Shown here one piece after another: positions 1-12,220 of a stretch of 64,000 nt of DNA. Within the stretch, counting starts at the first letter, position 1; each line of letters begins with the position of its first letter. This stretch comes from Morinoia aosen (taxonomy: Eukaryota; Arthropoda; Malacostraca; Amphipoda; Talitridae). The stretch lies in NCBI GenBank assembly GCA_030386875.1, contig CM059556.1, forward strand, positions 39,658,964 through 39,722,963. The letters run 5' to 3'. The position numbers and the translations under genes are program-made. The notes below the pieces were generated by a model, which saw only the letters and a program-made list of their open reading frames with translations, did not search any database and had not been told where the DNA came from.

Positions 1-1357
1 CTTCTTTTAACCATTGCTTTTAGCCTTAAGAATGGCAAGACAGAATAAAAATATCAAATATCTGGGAATTCAAATATTCAAGAGCTGGAAGTTATGCAGG
101 AGTAAAATATGAATATAAAACATCATTTTCAATACCATCCCTAGAATATTTAAAGCTTTAACATAGAACACTCGACAAAAACAGTAAATTAACCGTATAA
201 AAATGTATCTTTTGATAGCCTGCACCATGTTTATAGTGTTAAAAGTAATACAGGAGGTAAATTAACCTAGTTGCTTGCATGTTTTAATCACAGTTTTTTC
301 TGCATGCAGCAAAGTAAAATATTTGAGCCACTAGTGATTTTACATGTCAAACATTTGTAGAAAAGTTACACAAGTTCAGACAAAGAAATTTTAAATTACT
401 TTTGCAAAAATAATTAGCAGCTAGGCATAGAGCACCATGAATCACATGGTGAAACTACATACACCACTCACCAATAATCAGAATAAAGAATTAAAGTTAC
501 TACAGCCTTGACACATATGCACAGCTAACCATGATCTCTTTTTTCATCACAAGCAATAAAAAGCATTCCAGGTAGAAGTTTCTAATAACTACCACTAATG
601 TTAAATGATTCAAAATTGCAATCTGCACTTTCTGGTGCTTAAAAGCTGAATTATGACTCCAAATTAATGGAAAATATTTTACTAATATGGAAACAAATAT
701 TACCAAAACATCTAATAACTCACTTGTCACATTTCAATTAAATTGTCTTGATGCTCACTGTCACCTGAAGCACATAAGTAATCTAAACATTTTCCTGTAA
801 TTTGTATCAAACCCATCCATTAAAAAAAGCATTTAATTAAAAATAGTCTAGGTGGTTCAATATTTTGTTTTCAACTCAAGTTACAGAGAATTTTTCTCTA
901 AATCTAACAATATACTTTACTGCTTTCTAAGTATGTTCCTTTGTCTGCTACAGCTTAGCAGGCAAAAAACGATAAATACTTTCAAGAGATTTTCTTCCAC
1001 TTCAATTATTGCAAAAAAAAATCAACTTCAAATTTCTGCTTATCTGGTATTTTTCAACCGATTTTCACCAATCTACTTGCAAAATAAAGAAAAGAGTCTT
1101 AGCTATAGAAGCACGATCAAAGCATTTTGAATTTGTGTCCTCAAAATATTTTTTTCTGCTGTTAGAAAAATATCTAAAAAAATTAAAAATTGCAATTTTT
1201 TCATTTTTTAAAATCCAACAATAAAATTTTAACAGGACAGATCATACTTTCATAAGCAAGTTGAAGGGTGAAAATTGATTGGAAAATGACAGAAAAAATT
1301 GAAATTTGAAAATTTACCCAAAAATGTAAAAATTGTCATTGACCCAAGAAACACACT
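1..1357. other. AT-rich intergenic DNA, nothing recognised
   Basis: I see no gene, RNA or clear repeat here. Short open frames are AT-rich and have no recognisable motif. Confidence 0.5.
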
Positions 1358-2837
1358 TAAGGGAACCATTTTGGGGGGCATCTGGGGGCATCTGAGTCCA
1401 AAGGTCGATTCTCCCGATTTTTGTTTTTATTGCTTTAAATGAGTTAGAGACATGTCCCCGAATGTCTGTAAAAATATCAGGAACCTACCCCAGAGCTAAC
1501 GTCCCTCCCGGGGGGGGGAGGGCATCCCTCTTACGGACCTTTTTTTTCATTTTTGAACCTAAAGCAATGAAATTTGGTATACTGATAGGAAATGCAATTT
1601 TGAATCATTTATCATCAATGACAAAATGCGATTTTCTTGAAAAGAAAACGGGAAATCATAGAAAACGACATTTTTGGGGGGGTTTTCTAAATGCTTCTCC
1701 TCCTACAGTTTTTGAGCTACAGTAGTGATTTTGGTATCATTGAATGCAGAATAACGTAGACAAAAAAAAAAAAAAAATCTGAAATTTTCAATTTTTTTCC
1801 ATTTCATTTTTTTATATATTTTATCATTCATATTCCTCATCCCCATCCGAATATTTTTTTTATTATTGAATTTAGAGCAATGAAATTTGGTATACTGATA
1901 GGAAATACAATTTAGAATCATTTATCATTCATGACAAAATGCGATTTTCTTTAAAAGAAAATGGGGAATCATAGAAAACGACATTTGGGGGGGGGGGGGG
2001 TTTCTAAATGCTTTTTCTCTGATAGGTTTTGAGCTACAGTAATGATTTTGGTATCATTGGATGCAGAATAACGTGGACATTCCAAAACCTTGAATGCTTT
2101 TCCTCAAATTTCCAATATAAAAATTTAAAAAATTAAAAAGAAAAAAAATCAAAATATTCTCAAGAAAATTCAAATTTATGACGTCATAACTTTATAACAA
2201 GAATGAATTTTGAAAAACTTCTCAATACATTGTAAAGCCCTTGTTTTTCTGCATCCAATGATACCAAAATCATTACTGTAGCTCAAAAAATGTAGGAGGA
2301 GAAGCATTTTGTTTCTTAAAAATAGGTTTTATAAAAAAAGTAACTTATCAAGACGTTTGTCGCTAAGGCTTTTTAATTTACAAAGCTAGAGCAATGCGGT
2401 TTGTTGCATTTGAAAGTGAAATGTGTGTTCTACCTATAATACGGGACGATTTTCCAAATTGTTTCTGTAAAGCTTTCCATAGACTTTTTACCCTAAAATT
2501 ATAACTTTTGCATTGAGACTCTGACAAAAAATTCATATAAATTCAGAATGAAATAAATCACAAATTCCCCCCGTATTATGGATAGAGCGCACGTTTGACT
2601 TTCAAATGCAACAAACCGCATTGCTCTAGCTTTGTAAATAAAAAAGCCTTAGCAAATAATATATGTATATATATAATTTTTTTTTTTTTTTCAAATAAAA
2701 AATTTTCTATGGCCTTATGAAAAATTTTTGTTTAAGATAAGTTGTTACAAATGTGGAGATCTAGTAGTCTGCAAATTTTCATAGACGTACGTCCAATAGA
2801 ACCAAAGTTGACCATTTTGTCAAAATGGTTCCCTTAA
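1358..2837. mobile_element. TTAA-flanked foldback DNA element (~1.47 kb)
   Basis: TTAA occurs at both edges (1358-1361 and 2834-2837). Just inside are inverted termini GGGAACCATTTTG and CAAAATGGTTCCC. A block of about 200 bp occurs twice in direct orientation (about 1557-1760 and 1869-2070), and part of it recurs inverted near 2240-2310. A second inverted pair lies at about 2365-2450 and 2570-2655. No transposase frame is visible, so it is non-autonomous. TTAA targets suggest piggyBac-like or another TTAA-using superfamily, but the terminal bases are not typical piggyBac. Confidence 0.6.
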
Positions 2838-3368
2838 TTTTAAAAAATCATAAAGCAAAATTGTCTTAGAATTCATTTTTATATATATCTACCGAGTTTC
2901 AGAAAAATCGAAGAGTAAATGAACCAGATAACTCAGCAAGACAATTTCTATTATTTTACTCTAACAGCTCAATTGAGCAAAAAATAAAACCTACCACTCT
3001 AACTCGGAAAATGATCAAACATGATCTTTCAGAACTTATCTTATATAATTCAGATGGAGTCAGATATGAAATTCAAATAATGCTATGCCTACCTACCTAT
3101 TGTTTAAAACTCGTAACAATAAATGATTCCATAATGCTCTGACATCTTGACATTCTCATTCCATAACCTTGAGGAATTGATTTACATCCAACAGTAATTG
3201 ATATTATACTGAAGTAATCAGCATTATCCAGAGTTGAGGAAAATAATAATTGTTGTTGGGAAAAAAGAGTCTAATTGCTTTAGAGACAATTACAATTGTG
3301 AACTAGGTATGTTAGTCCAGCAATTTTTATATATCATATTAGCCAAGAGGTCTCATAATACTATACTT

Positions 3369-3735
3369 GATCCCCTCAGGGGGATACAATTATTGTGTGC
3401 ATGGGAATTAGTGCTCCCATGGGGACTATGTAAGGGCCTGAGCTAAAGGTTAGGTAGGCTTTCTTTTTGTTAAAATAGAATAGGTTTTTGTTTTGTTATG
3501 GACCATCTTTTTTCAGTTCACTGCTGTCCTGTTTTTTCAGCACCTACTACTTTCTTCTTCAACTTTTTCTTGTTTCATGATCTTTTTTCTTAGCTTTCTG
3601 TTTCTGTGCACCTTGCGCATAGATTCTGTGTTTCCTTAACTCTATACTAAATGGTGCCTTCTTCCTCCATCTCTCTTTGGATCTCATTTGTTGAAGATCG
3701 GGAAGCCTAAACTAACTAATAATCTAATCTACTAT
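3369..3735 (+). repeat. A-repeat copy (SINE-like, ~360 bp)
   Basis: This is a member of an interspersed family with many copies in the window. It starts with CCCCTCAGGGGGATACAA, carries a shared middle (TTCAGCACCTACTACTTTC) and ends in a simple TAA-rich or CTAAT-rich tail. It has no terminal inverted repeats and no coding frame. The variable simple-sequence tail fits a retroposon (SINE or LINE 3' end). I see no clear tRNA-type A and B boxes. Confidence 0.7.
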
Positions 3736-3908
3736 ACTTGATATCACAACTGTAATTGAAATTGAGAATTCAAAATTATTTGAGAATAGTTCAAATTGAA
3801 AAATAAATGTCAAATCACATAAGTAGCTTTGCTATGCAGGAATGAAACTCCAGTGGAGCACAGAAATGCAACCCCTCTACCACAATATTAGCTACAATGA
3901 TAGAATCA

Positions 3909-4253
3909 TATTATTATATAAGAAAGTTTTAGCCTCCCTTAACCACAAAAAAGATGTTCCAAGAGAGGAAGGAGGGAGGCACCATCCAGCATGGAGTTGA
4001 GGGAACGCAGAATCTATGCACAAGGAGCACAGAAACAGGAAGCTAAGAAAGAAGTTCATGAAACAAGAAAAAGTTGAAGAAGAAAGTAGAAGGTGCTGAA
4101 AAACAGGACAGCAGTGAACCGAAAAAAGAGGGTCCGTAACAAAACAAAAACCTATTCTATTTCAACAAAAGGAAGCCTACCTAACCTTTAGCTCGGGCCC
4201 TCACTTAGTTACCCTGGGAGCGCTAATTCCCATAGATACAATACCTGTATCCC
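3909..4253 (-). repeat. A-repeat copy, inverted
   Basis: This is a near full-length member of the same family on the minus strand. Its tail (TTATTATATAAGAAAG on the plus strand) is at the left and its CTCCCAGGG-type head at the right. It faces the copy at 3369-3735. Confidence 0.7.
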
Positions 4254-4430
4254 AATAATAATAACTAATATAATTCATAACTAATATAATTCTACACATT
4301 ATATTTGAATCCTTGAAGGAGATTTTATATTTTAATTCCTCATTGAACAAGTTTTCCAACATTTTTGGCATCTAAGAAAATGCTATTTCCTAAGACCTAA
4401 GTTTTCTCTATCACAGTATGATAACAAATC

Positions 4431-4659
4431 TTAACCCTTTAACGCCCAAGTGGACTGTACGGTCCTCTTTCAAAAATAACCATAATATATTGTATTTCTT
4501 ATTCAATTTGTTCACTAATGTGTCTTTTGAACTTCACTGCCAAGTGACAGTTCCTTCCACATCTTGATAACAGTGACTACGTAATGCCAGTGTCAGTTTA
4601 GTGATAGTGGTTGTGATAACGGTAATATGAGTATAAAAATGTGGGCATTAAAGGGTTAA
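4431..4659. mobile_element. piggyBac-like MITE (221 bp)
   Basis: TTAA target duplications at 4431-4434 and 4656-4659 flank inverted termini CCCTTTAACGCCCA and TGGGCATTAAAGGG, which differ at one base. The CCCTTT start next to TTAA is typical of piggyBac ends. There is no coding capacity. Confidence 0.8.
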
Positions 4660-5029
4660 TGACCAATTAATATTTATAGTAAATTAATTTTCCACTTCTC
4701 AGCTATAACAAAGGTAATCTCAAACATGCAAAAGAATGAAAATCATTTTGTAAGAACTGTGGAAAATAGGATGAGGCACAAAGTGCATTCTCACACAGAA
4801 TACCCAATAGATAGAAACCAAAGTTAGTAAAGAAAAATAACAGAAGACTAAGAAAAATAATGAAGAAAGCCTGAAAACTAAAAAGCCCGAAGTGGACACA
4901 TAAGATGAAATTTCTAAAATCTATCTGTAGCTCAGGCAAACCAACGGTAAACATTAAGGAGAACTGACTAATCAATTTTTGAGTTTTTGTTGCTTCTATC
5001 AAGGTAATTATATCAAAATAAACCTCTTA

Positions 5030-5150
5030 TTTTACAAACCTTTGGGAGGAAATGATTGTTCAACAAGTTATAGCGGTAGGTTAATTACCTCAATTCAAGT
5101 CTTTTGAGCAGGAAAAATTGTAGCACTCCAATAAGATCTCTGTTCCGCTG
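5030..5150. repeat. Fragment of foldback family C
   Basis: The stretch containing TATAGCGGTAGG and CAATTCAAGTCTTTTGAGC resembles the arms of the palindromic family C elements at 10.5-11 kb and 12.8-13.4 kb. It is short and decayed. Confidence 0.35.
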
Positions 5151-6380
5151 GCTCTAATGCGCCCGATTGCAGTACAAATATCTAGGTTGTATAAGTGAAG
5201 ATGGATGCACTAGAACTAAGAGTGAGAAAGTGGCAAAAGCAATATAGTGGAGTGGATGGGTAAGCAATATGGCCAGATACAGAGGAAACAAGTATGAATG
5301 TGTGAGAGGAATGTGGAAGTGTGTTGCGGTACCTAGTGTCATGTAGGGTAAGAGTGCTCTTGCCTGGAATGGAAGTGATCTTGAACAGCTGGATGTAATA
5401 AAAAATAAGGTAGGACATTTAGCAGTGGGTGCTCCAAAATAGACAGCTACAGAAGCCATTAGAGGTGACCTAGGGTGGAGCCTATTTTCAGAAAAAATGA
5501 TGAAAGCGGTGTTAAATTATAAGGTGATAATTGAAAGAATGCAGAATAGCAGGTGGGTTAAAGCAAATTTTTGAATGGAATCTGAGTGTAAGCTATTGAG
5601 AGAAAGTATGTTGGGGGCATGGAAGGAAACTTAGTATGCAAAAGATTATTCATGTTAGAATTGGGAGACCTGTGGATGACTAGAGTTTAATAAATATTGG
5701 ACGTGTAGGGCCTGAGTGGGACTGCAAAAGGTGAAAAAAAAAAGAGATTAAGAGGCAAAGAAAAGAGTATGGATTGAATAAGTGGAAGCTTAGCATAATG
5801 CGGAAGCCTACACTTAACTGGTATATGAAAAAGGAAGCACCTGAGTTTGAGATGTTCTATGATGGTAGTTTTGGAAGTCAACTCTTGTTTGCTGTGAGAT
5901 GTTAGTCATCGAGTGAACAGACGTATATAGAGGTGAAATGAGAATAACAACAGATTGTGTCGGCAGTGTAATAGTGGAGTGGAGGACACAATTGAGCATT
6001 TTGTGCTGGAATGTAGTAAGTATGAGCAAGAGAGAGAGAGTTTCATGAATGAGGCGTTTGAGCAGTATGGAGAGAATGAGTGGTATGCCAGATATGCGGA
6101 AGATGATTGCGGTATGAGCTGTCTTGCTGGATTGGATCAGGAGTGTAATTTGAGTATCATTGAAGCTATGAAAATGTTTCTTGTGCGTGCCTGGAGTAAG
6201 AGACAGTGACTGGAATGAGCCAGTCAGGTGGAGTGGGCTGTAATGACTCAATATGCCTGGGGATGGTGTTTTGACGCACTGGTTATCCCAGTGATGCCAT
6301 CCAGTGACAGCTTGCGACAGGGATTGGCAGATCCTGAGTAGTTTAGTGGACAAGTCTGGCACCAGGCGCTGAACTCTTTG
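5150..6380 (+). pseudogene. Decayed LINE 3' end (RT C-terminal part and zinc knuckle)
   Basis: The left part translates with several stops to a reverse transcriptase C-terminal region: a YLGCISEDG-like motif near 5180 and later GDLGWSLFSEKMMKAV. The last frame, to 6209, is open over at least 84 codons. It has a Cys-x2-Cys motif (CRQCNSGVEDTIEH) followed by a paired His and Cys (HFVLEC), the zinc-binding tail seen after the reverse transcriptase in jockey and I-group LINEs. The following ~170 bp looks like its 3' UTR. It is old, inactive and truncated at the 5' end. Confidence 0.7.
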
Positions 6381-7850
6381 TGTGAAAATTGTGGAGGGAA
6401 TTGTAGGCCGATACAAAGGCCCCAACGCTGTCGGCCCTCAATTTCAAGTTTAAGTACATCCCAAAACAGAATCTTCAGACAAAGAATAGATTCTTCTTTT
6501 GTCGTGACTCTCCTATTTTATCTCATCGATGTCACGTCATTCTTTTATTCACCTCAATTTTATCTTTTCTCATGATGTTATTTGTCGTGACATTAAGATT
6601 GTTTGTCACTTTCATATATTTTCTACTTGTAAATTTCAAGGTAACTGCCACCAATTCAGATTTTATCTGAATAAACATTTAATTCAATCTTTGGTAAGCG
6701 TTAAGAGCGTAATTCCATAAATTAATTGTACATTTTAGCAGTGTTTCATGGCTTCAAACATTATCATTTTCTTTCTAAATCATCCACACCGTCTCTTCCT
6801 ATCTATCTGAAGGATATTAAAGACACCAAAACATTAAGGGAATTCACTATTGAACAAAAGAAAATATCGAGACATTAGTTATTGAATATACGCAACCTAA
6901 TTGAACGTACACGATTTACGCACTCGCGGCCTAACATACCCAGAAGTGTGAGATGGAATCTCAGATCGACATAACTTCAGAAGGAGACTTATCTGAGATT
7001 TGGAGATCAGGGTTGATGAGGGTTGAGTCCCGCAGGTCGCGTCCGCCATTTTGTATTGGTGGCCGACAGTTAGCAGTCTAGATTGACATCGACAATTGAC
7101 GTTATATTGGCACTGTAGTCGAGTGTCGTAATGAATTACTTGCAAGCGAATGAGAATACAGATGTCCCAGAATGACTTTAACGTAGTTAATTTAAGAGAC
7201 AAGCCTCGGCCCATCTGGGCCAAGGAAGGTGAATAATCTCGTATAACTGCTCTCGGTGGTGCCCTCGTCCTTACTGACGTTCGCTCCCTCAGACAACCCG
7301 CGTTCGGCATCGTTTGAGATGCCAACTTCAAATAACGATCTCACAAGGTTACCAATATGAACGTAATATATTCCTGGGATCGAATAGAAAATATACATCA
7401 TTAACCTTACACTTACTAATATATAAAAATCCCCACAAAACAATGTTAAACATTATGAATTAAAGCAAAAAGGAGACATCCATTGAGGTCCTTGGCACCT
7501 CCCGTTGGCGTGTTGTTCGTTCTTTGTTTCCTCGGCGTCCGAACGTCATCTCTGACGAGTCGACTGTTCTAGAATGTATCTTGTGATGCTTTCTCGTAGA
7601 AATCAGGCTTATTATTTGGTCTTTTAGAAACATTTATGAATAGGTTGTTGGCCAAACAACGATTATCCAGATTCTTAGCGATGTTCCGTACACAGTTATG
7701 CGGAGAAGCATAACACTTTCTGAAGATGCAGGTTAATTCAATTGTTTAAATTCAGTTGTTTAGATAACATAACCCACCCAAAACGTAACTTAATGCAAAA
7801 AAATGTATCGGTTTTTTCTGCTTGGAAGACTATAATTGCCAAGGACAGAA
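6381..7850. other. Intergenic DNA with a CpG-rich patch
   Basis: The stretch 6890-7600 has more CpG than its surroundings. On the minus strand an ATG at 7049 sits in a good context (ACAAAATGGCGGAC) and opens a 51-codon frame within a longer one ending at 6897. The protein is not recognisable and no splice donor or homology is evident. It could be a promoter or first exon of an unseen gene, or chance. Confidence 0.2.
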
Positions 7851-8000
7851 ATTCACATACAACTATAACTCATCAAATATTCACTTCCCCCCAAAAGAGC
7901 ATAGAATAAAAATTGCTTATTTCAATGTTATTACCATGATTCAAGAAAAAATTTTGAAAATTAATTAGGTAGTTCTCTTTAAACGAACATTTACCAATCC
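7850..8000. repeat. Fragment of foldback family C
   Basis: It shares GAGCATAGAATAAAAATTG and the following ~70 bp with one arm of the family C elements near 13.1 kb. It is a single arm with no ends visible. Confidence 0.4.
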
Positions 8001-8190
8001 AACAGTATCTTTAGGCATGATTCACGAAAAATTCCAACCAAAGAGGAGCTACATCGTGGTTTATAAACTTAAATCCTACAGTGCTAAAGCAAGTTTAGGC
8101 TTTCAAGTATCAATTGAACCTTTGAAATCTATTTAGGCTTTTTCCTTCCCTTTGGTCTTTCAATATTAAAATCTAAAGCTTCAAACAAAA

Positions 8191-8735
8191 ATTGATCAAT
8201 ATGCAGTTTTGGGGATCCACGGAAATTAGGAATTCCATTCCAAAGAATCACTCAAGGAACCCATTTAAAAACATTTTACAAAAACGACATTCTGCTTGCT
8301 GATGCGTTATTTTAGAGTTACTCAACTTTGAAATTTTCATCTTCCATAGCAGTTCCTGCCTAACCCGTGGAGCCTCAGGATTTGAACTTTGCCTTTCTTG
8401 ACCCAACCTGGTCAGGCTCTGCCTCGAACACCTCATGATCCGAATTTTGATCAGACCATGGTGTTGACCAGTCGCCGGTCCTATTTGACTATTCCGCGTT
8501 TTAACCTATAGTGCCATCTATTGAATTGCATGTGAAACTGAAGCGGGCCTTGATCAGAACTGAAGCCAAAAGTGATGTCAACGGCACATCATTTTAAGTC
8601 TTCACTATTTCACTTTCACAAATATTTCTGGGTGATAATTTTTATTGTGTTATTCACTAAATCATAATAGAAGTGGGCTCAGGCTCTGCGGGGTTAGCAA
8701 ATAATAAATTACGCAATATATTGCAAAACCAAGAA
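8191..8735. mobile_element. Family B foldback element, partial
   Basis: The left ~150 bp (GGGGATCCACGGAAATTAGG and the CATTCTGCTTGCTGATGCG block) matches the outer arm of family B. The following part (TTCTTGACCCAACCTGGTCAG) recurs at 11.95 kb. No matching right terminus is seen. Confidence 0.5.
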
Positions 8736-8740
8736 CTTTG

Positions 8741-9305
8741 GGTCATTATGCAGTTTAGGGGATCCACGGAAATTAGGAATTCCATTCCCAAGAATCACTA
8801 AAGAAACGCATGTAAAAACGTTTAACACAAATGACATTCTGCTTGCTGATGCCTTATTTTCAAATTGTTCAACTTTGAAGTTGGCTTTTGCGCGCCAAAG
8901 GAAGCGAGCGCACCAAGCGGAATTTAATTAACAACGGAAACTAACCCCCTATTAGAAACGTGAACAGGTTGGGTCGTGAGGGGGAGCCACAGTTCTTCTA
9001 GTGATAATTATAAATAAAGCTTCTAACCCAGTCCGCAATTGTGTTTACATTAGCTCCAAGACGACAACCACCAAGGGCACCGCCATCTTGGAGCTGATGG
9101 ATACACAATTGCAGAAGTCACCCTAACGGGTGAGTTAGAAGCTTTATTTATAATTTTCACTAGAAGAACTGTGGCTCTCCCTCATGACCCAACCTGTTTA
9201 CGTTTGTAATAGAGGGTTAGCTTCCGTTATTAATTAAATTCTGCTTGGTGCGCTTGCTTCCTTTGCCACGCAAAAGCAAACTTCAAAGTTGAATAATTCA
9301 AGAAG
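8741..9305. mobile_element. Family B palindromic element, right arm shortened
   Basis: The left arm runs from GGGTCATTATGCAGTTTAGG to about 9060. The right arm returns the same sequence inverted (AGCTTCTAACCCA with TGAGTTAGAAGCT, then the GGTTGGGTCGTGAGG block). The centre has two facing copies of a GCCATCTTGGAGC-type motif. The right arm stops near 9300 and abuts the next copy. No coding frame. Confidence 0.65.
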
Positions 9306-9700
9306 GTCAATGTGAAGCGTGATGCGATCAAAGGAAATGGGAATTTTATTCCCAAGAATCACTAGAGGAACCAATCTATGAACGTTTTATATGAATGACA
9401 TTCTGCTCGCTGATGAGTTATTTTCGAATTATTCAACTTTGAACTTGGCTTTTGGGTGCCAAGGAAGCGGGCGTGCCAAGCAGAATTTAATTAACAACGG
9501 AAGCTAACCCCCTATTACAAACGTAAAGAGGTTGGGTCGTGAGGGGGAGCCACAGTTCTTCTAGTGAAAATTATAAATAAAGGTTCAAAGCAACTCATTA
9601 AGGTCATGCCAACAATTGTGTTTACATCTGCTCCAAGATGGCAGCGGCCGTACCGGGTGGCGCCATCTTCGAGCTGACTGTAAAGGTGACGACGTAATAA
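9306..9700. mobile_element. Family B element, single arm
   Basis: It starts GGTCAATGTGAAGCGTGATG and runs through the arm to the centre (CTCCAAGATGGC) at about 9640. The second arm is missing, so this is half an element lying between two fuller copies. Confidence 0.6.
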
Positions 9701-9780
9701 TGACGACTAACAAAAAAAGCGTATAAAGCACCAAGTACGAGAAATAGTACATTACCTTTTTTTGTTAATAACCGATTACA

Positions 9781-10467
9781 ATATTTCTGGTCAATATTTA
9801 TTTTAGGTGCTGCACGGAAATTGAAATTTTTGTTTCTTAGAATTACTAAAAGAGCACATTTAAAAACCTTTTACACGAATGACATTCTGCTCCCTGATGC
9901 GTATTTTTTGAATAATTGTACTTTGAAGTTGGCGCCGGTGTCGTAATTTAGTTAATAAGAGTAGCTAACCCCCTATTACAAACGTAAAGAGGTTGGGTCG
10001 TGAGGGTTAGCCACAGTTCTTATAGTGAAAATTACAAAAAAAAGCTTCTAACCCACCCATTAGGGTGACGACCGCAATCTTGTTTACATCGGGTCCAAGC
10101 TGGCGGCGCCCATGGTGGTCGCCATCTTTGAGCTGATATAAACAAGATTGCGGTCGTCACCCTAATGGGTGGGTTAGAAGCTTTATTTATAATTTTCACT
10201 ATAATAACTGTGGCTAACCCTCACGACCCAACCTCTTTACGTTTGTAATAGGGGGTTACCTTCCGTTATTTTTTAAATTACGCTTGGCACGGTCGCTCCG
10301 TTTGGCGCGCGACAGCCAACTTTAGATTTCAATTATTCAAAAATAACGCATCAGCGAGCAGAATGTCATTCCTGTAAAAGGTATTTAAATGTGTTACTTT
10401 ATTGATTATATGCCTCCAAATTATTAATTTCCGTGCAGCACCTAAAATAAATATTGACCATATTTCT
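9781..10467. mobile_element. Family B palindromic element, complete, 8-bp TSD
   Basis: The element spans 9789-10459 and is flanked by a perfect 8-bp duplication ATATTTCT (9781-9788 and 10460-10467). Its ends are GGTCAATATTTATTTTAGG and the exact inverse. The two ~310-bp arms are inverted copies around a centre near 10110-10140 that holds facing GCCAT motifs. It has no protein. An 8-bp duplication fits hAT, P or Merlin superfamilies; the GG terminus is not typical hAT. Confidence 0.8.
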
Positions 10468-11061
10468 CATTGTTTAACAATTTTGGTAAATATGTACCGT
10501 TAGGAAATAATCGATTTTTAAATTTTTTGTGCCAAATCATAGTCGATTAGGTCGATATAAGCAAGTTTTCTTCTGTGCACTTTTTGTCGTAAATGACTAT
10601 TTTAGCAGTAGGTTTAGTTTTGTCTTTGATGACGAATGCGCTCGAATAAACAGCTACTCATAGATTTTCAAATTTTGGTTTCTTGAATCGTAGTAAAGAC
10701 ATCAAAATAAACAACTTTTCTTCAATACACTTTTTTTGTCAAATGAGTATTTAACGAGGTATAGCAGTAGGTTTGGTTTCGTCTTTGATGACGATCGGGC
10801 TGAGAGCAAGACAACATTGCAGTGATGCCGTCCGACGTGCTGCTTGAATTACTTGCCGATTTAAACAGAGTTGCGGTCAGTAATTTACTGCTATAACTCA
10901 TTAAATACTCATTTGTGATGGAAGGTGCATAGAAAAAACTTGTTTATTTTAACCTAATTAACTATGTTAATCCCTCGAAAACTAGGAAATCGATTATTAC
11001 CAAACGCTGCACATTTACCGAAAATTGATTGTCACTAAAGGCTACACATTTACCACAATTT
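10468..11061. mobile_element. Foldback family C element(s)
   Basis: This is a series of inverted blocks sharing CAAGTTTTCTTCTGTGCAC, AAATGAGTATTTAACGAGG and a TTTGATGACGA motif with the 12.8-13.4 kb element. Two half-palindromes appear joined. I see no coding frame and no clean ends. Confidence 0.5.
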
Positions 11062-11755
11062 CTATCATTGGTCAATGTGAAGTTTAATGCAATCACGGAA
11101 GTTAATAATTATATTCCAAACAATCACTAAGGGAACCTATTTAAGAACGTTTTACAAGAACGACATTCTGCTCGCTGATGCTTTATTTTCAAATTATTGA
11201 ACTTTGAAGTTGGCCTTCCCGCGCCAAAGGAAGCGAGCGTAATTTAATTAAAAACGGAAGCTAACCACCTACTACAAACGTATAGAGGTTGGGTCGTGGG
11301 GGGGGGGGAGGCAAAGTTCTTCTAGCGAAAATTATAAAAAAGGCTTCTAACCCACCCATTAGGGTGACGACCGCAATCTCGTTTACATCGGCTCTGAGAT
11401 GGCGACCACCATGGGCGCCGCCATCTTGGAGCCGATGTCAACAAGATTGCGGTCGTCACTCTAATGGGGGGTTATAAGCTTTATTTATAATTTTCACTAG
11501 AAGAACTGTGCCTCCCCCTCACGACCCAACCTCTTTACGTTTGTAATAGCTTCCGTTATTAATTAAATTCAGTTTCACGCGCTCGCTTTCTTTGGCGCAA
11601 AGGCCAACTTCAAAGTTCAATTATTCAAAAATAACGCATCAGCGAGCAGAATGTCATTCTTGTAAAACGTTCTTATATGGGTTCTTTTGGTGATTCCTGG
11701 GATCGCAATTATTATTTTCTGTGATTGCATTAAACTTCACATTGACCCTATCATT
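11062..11755. mobile_element. Family B palindromic element, complete, 8-bp TSD
   Basis: The element spans 11070-11747, flanked by perfect CTATCATT duplications (11062-11069 and 11748-11755). Its ends are GGTCAATGTGAAGTTTAATG and the inverse. The centre (about 11395-11435) carries GAGATGGCGACC facing GCCGCCATCTTGG. With the 9.8-kb copy this defines the family: about 675 bp, GGTCAAT termini, 8-bp target duplication. Confidence 0.85.
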
Positions 11756-11814
11756 CTCTCATTTCTATGAAGTTTTGGCAAAAACAATAACTTCACAATA
11801 ATAACTTGGGCAAG

Positions 11815-12220
11815 CTTCCTGTATTGTTGGAACAACCCATCCACCCTCTGCTTTAGCGCGCAAAAGCCTGTTATGTGTGATGCTCCTATAACTTCTGAGT
11901 TAAATAACTCCACAATAACGCATGTTAATCATAACCTCAGGATCTGAATTTGGCTGGCCTTTCTTGACCCAACCTGGTCAGACTGTGCCTTTAACATCTC
12001 ATGATCCAAACTTTGCCTTTCCCTACCCAACCTGGTCATACTTTGTGTTGCACATTTTGCACGGGAAAGCAATTTCACCTATAACTTCAAAGCTGAATAA
12101 TTCAAAAATAACACATCAGCGAGCAGAATGTCATTCATGTAAAACCTTTTTAAATGGGTTCCTTTAGTGATTCTTTGGAATGGAATTCCTAATTTCCATG
12201 GATATCCTAAACTGCACATT
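11815..12220. mobile_element. Family B element, partial right end
   Basis: The right ~130 bp ends in CTGCACATTGACC, a family B terminus. The inner part repeats the TTCTTGACCCAACCTGGTCAG block also found at 8.4 kb. The left terminus is not visible. Confidence 0.5.

Noticed and set aside
852-1224. Two overlapping AT-rich frames near the window start
   Set aside because: Low-complexity Phe/Lys/Ile-rich translation with no motif; expected by chance in AT-rich DNA.
5814-6425. 203-codon minus-strand frame
   Set aside because: It is the antisense of the decayed LINE end, whose plus strand has the zinc-knuckle motif.
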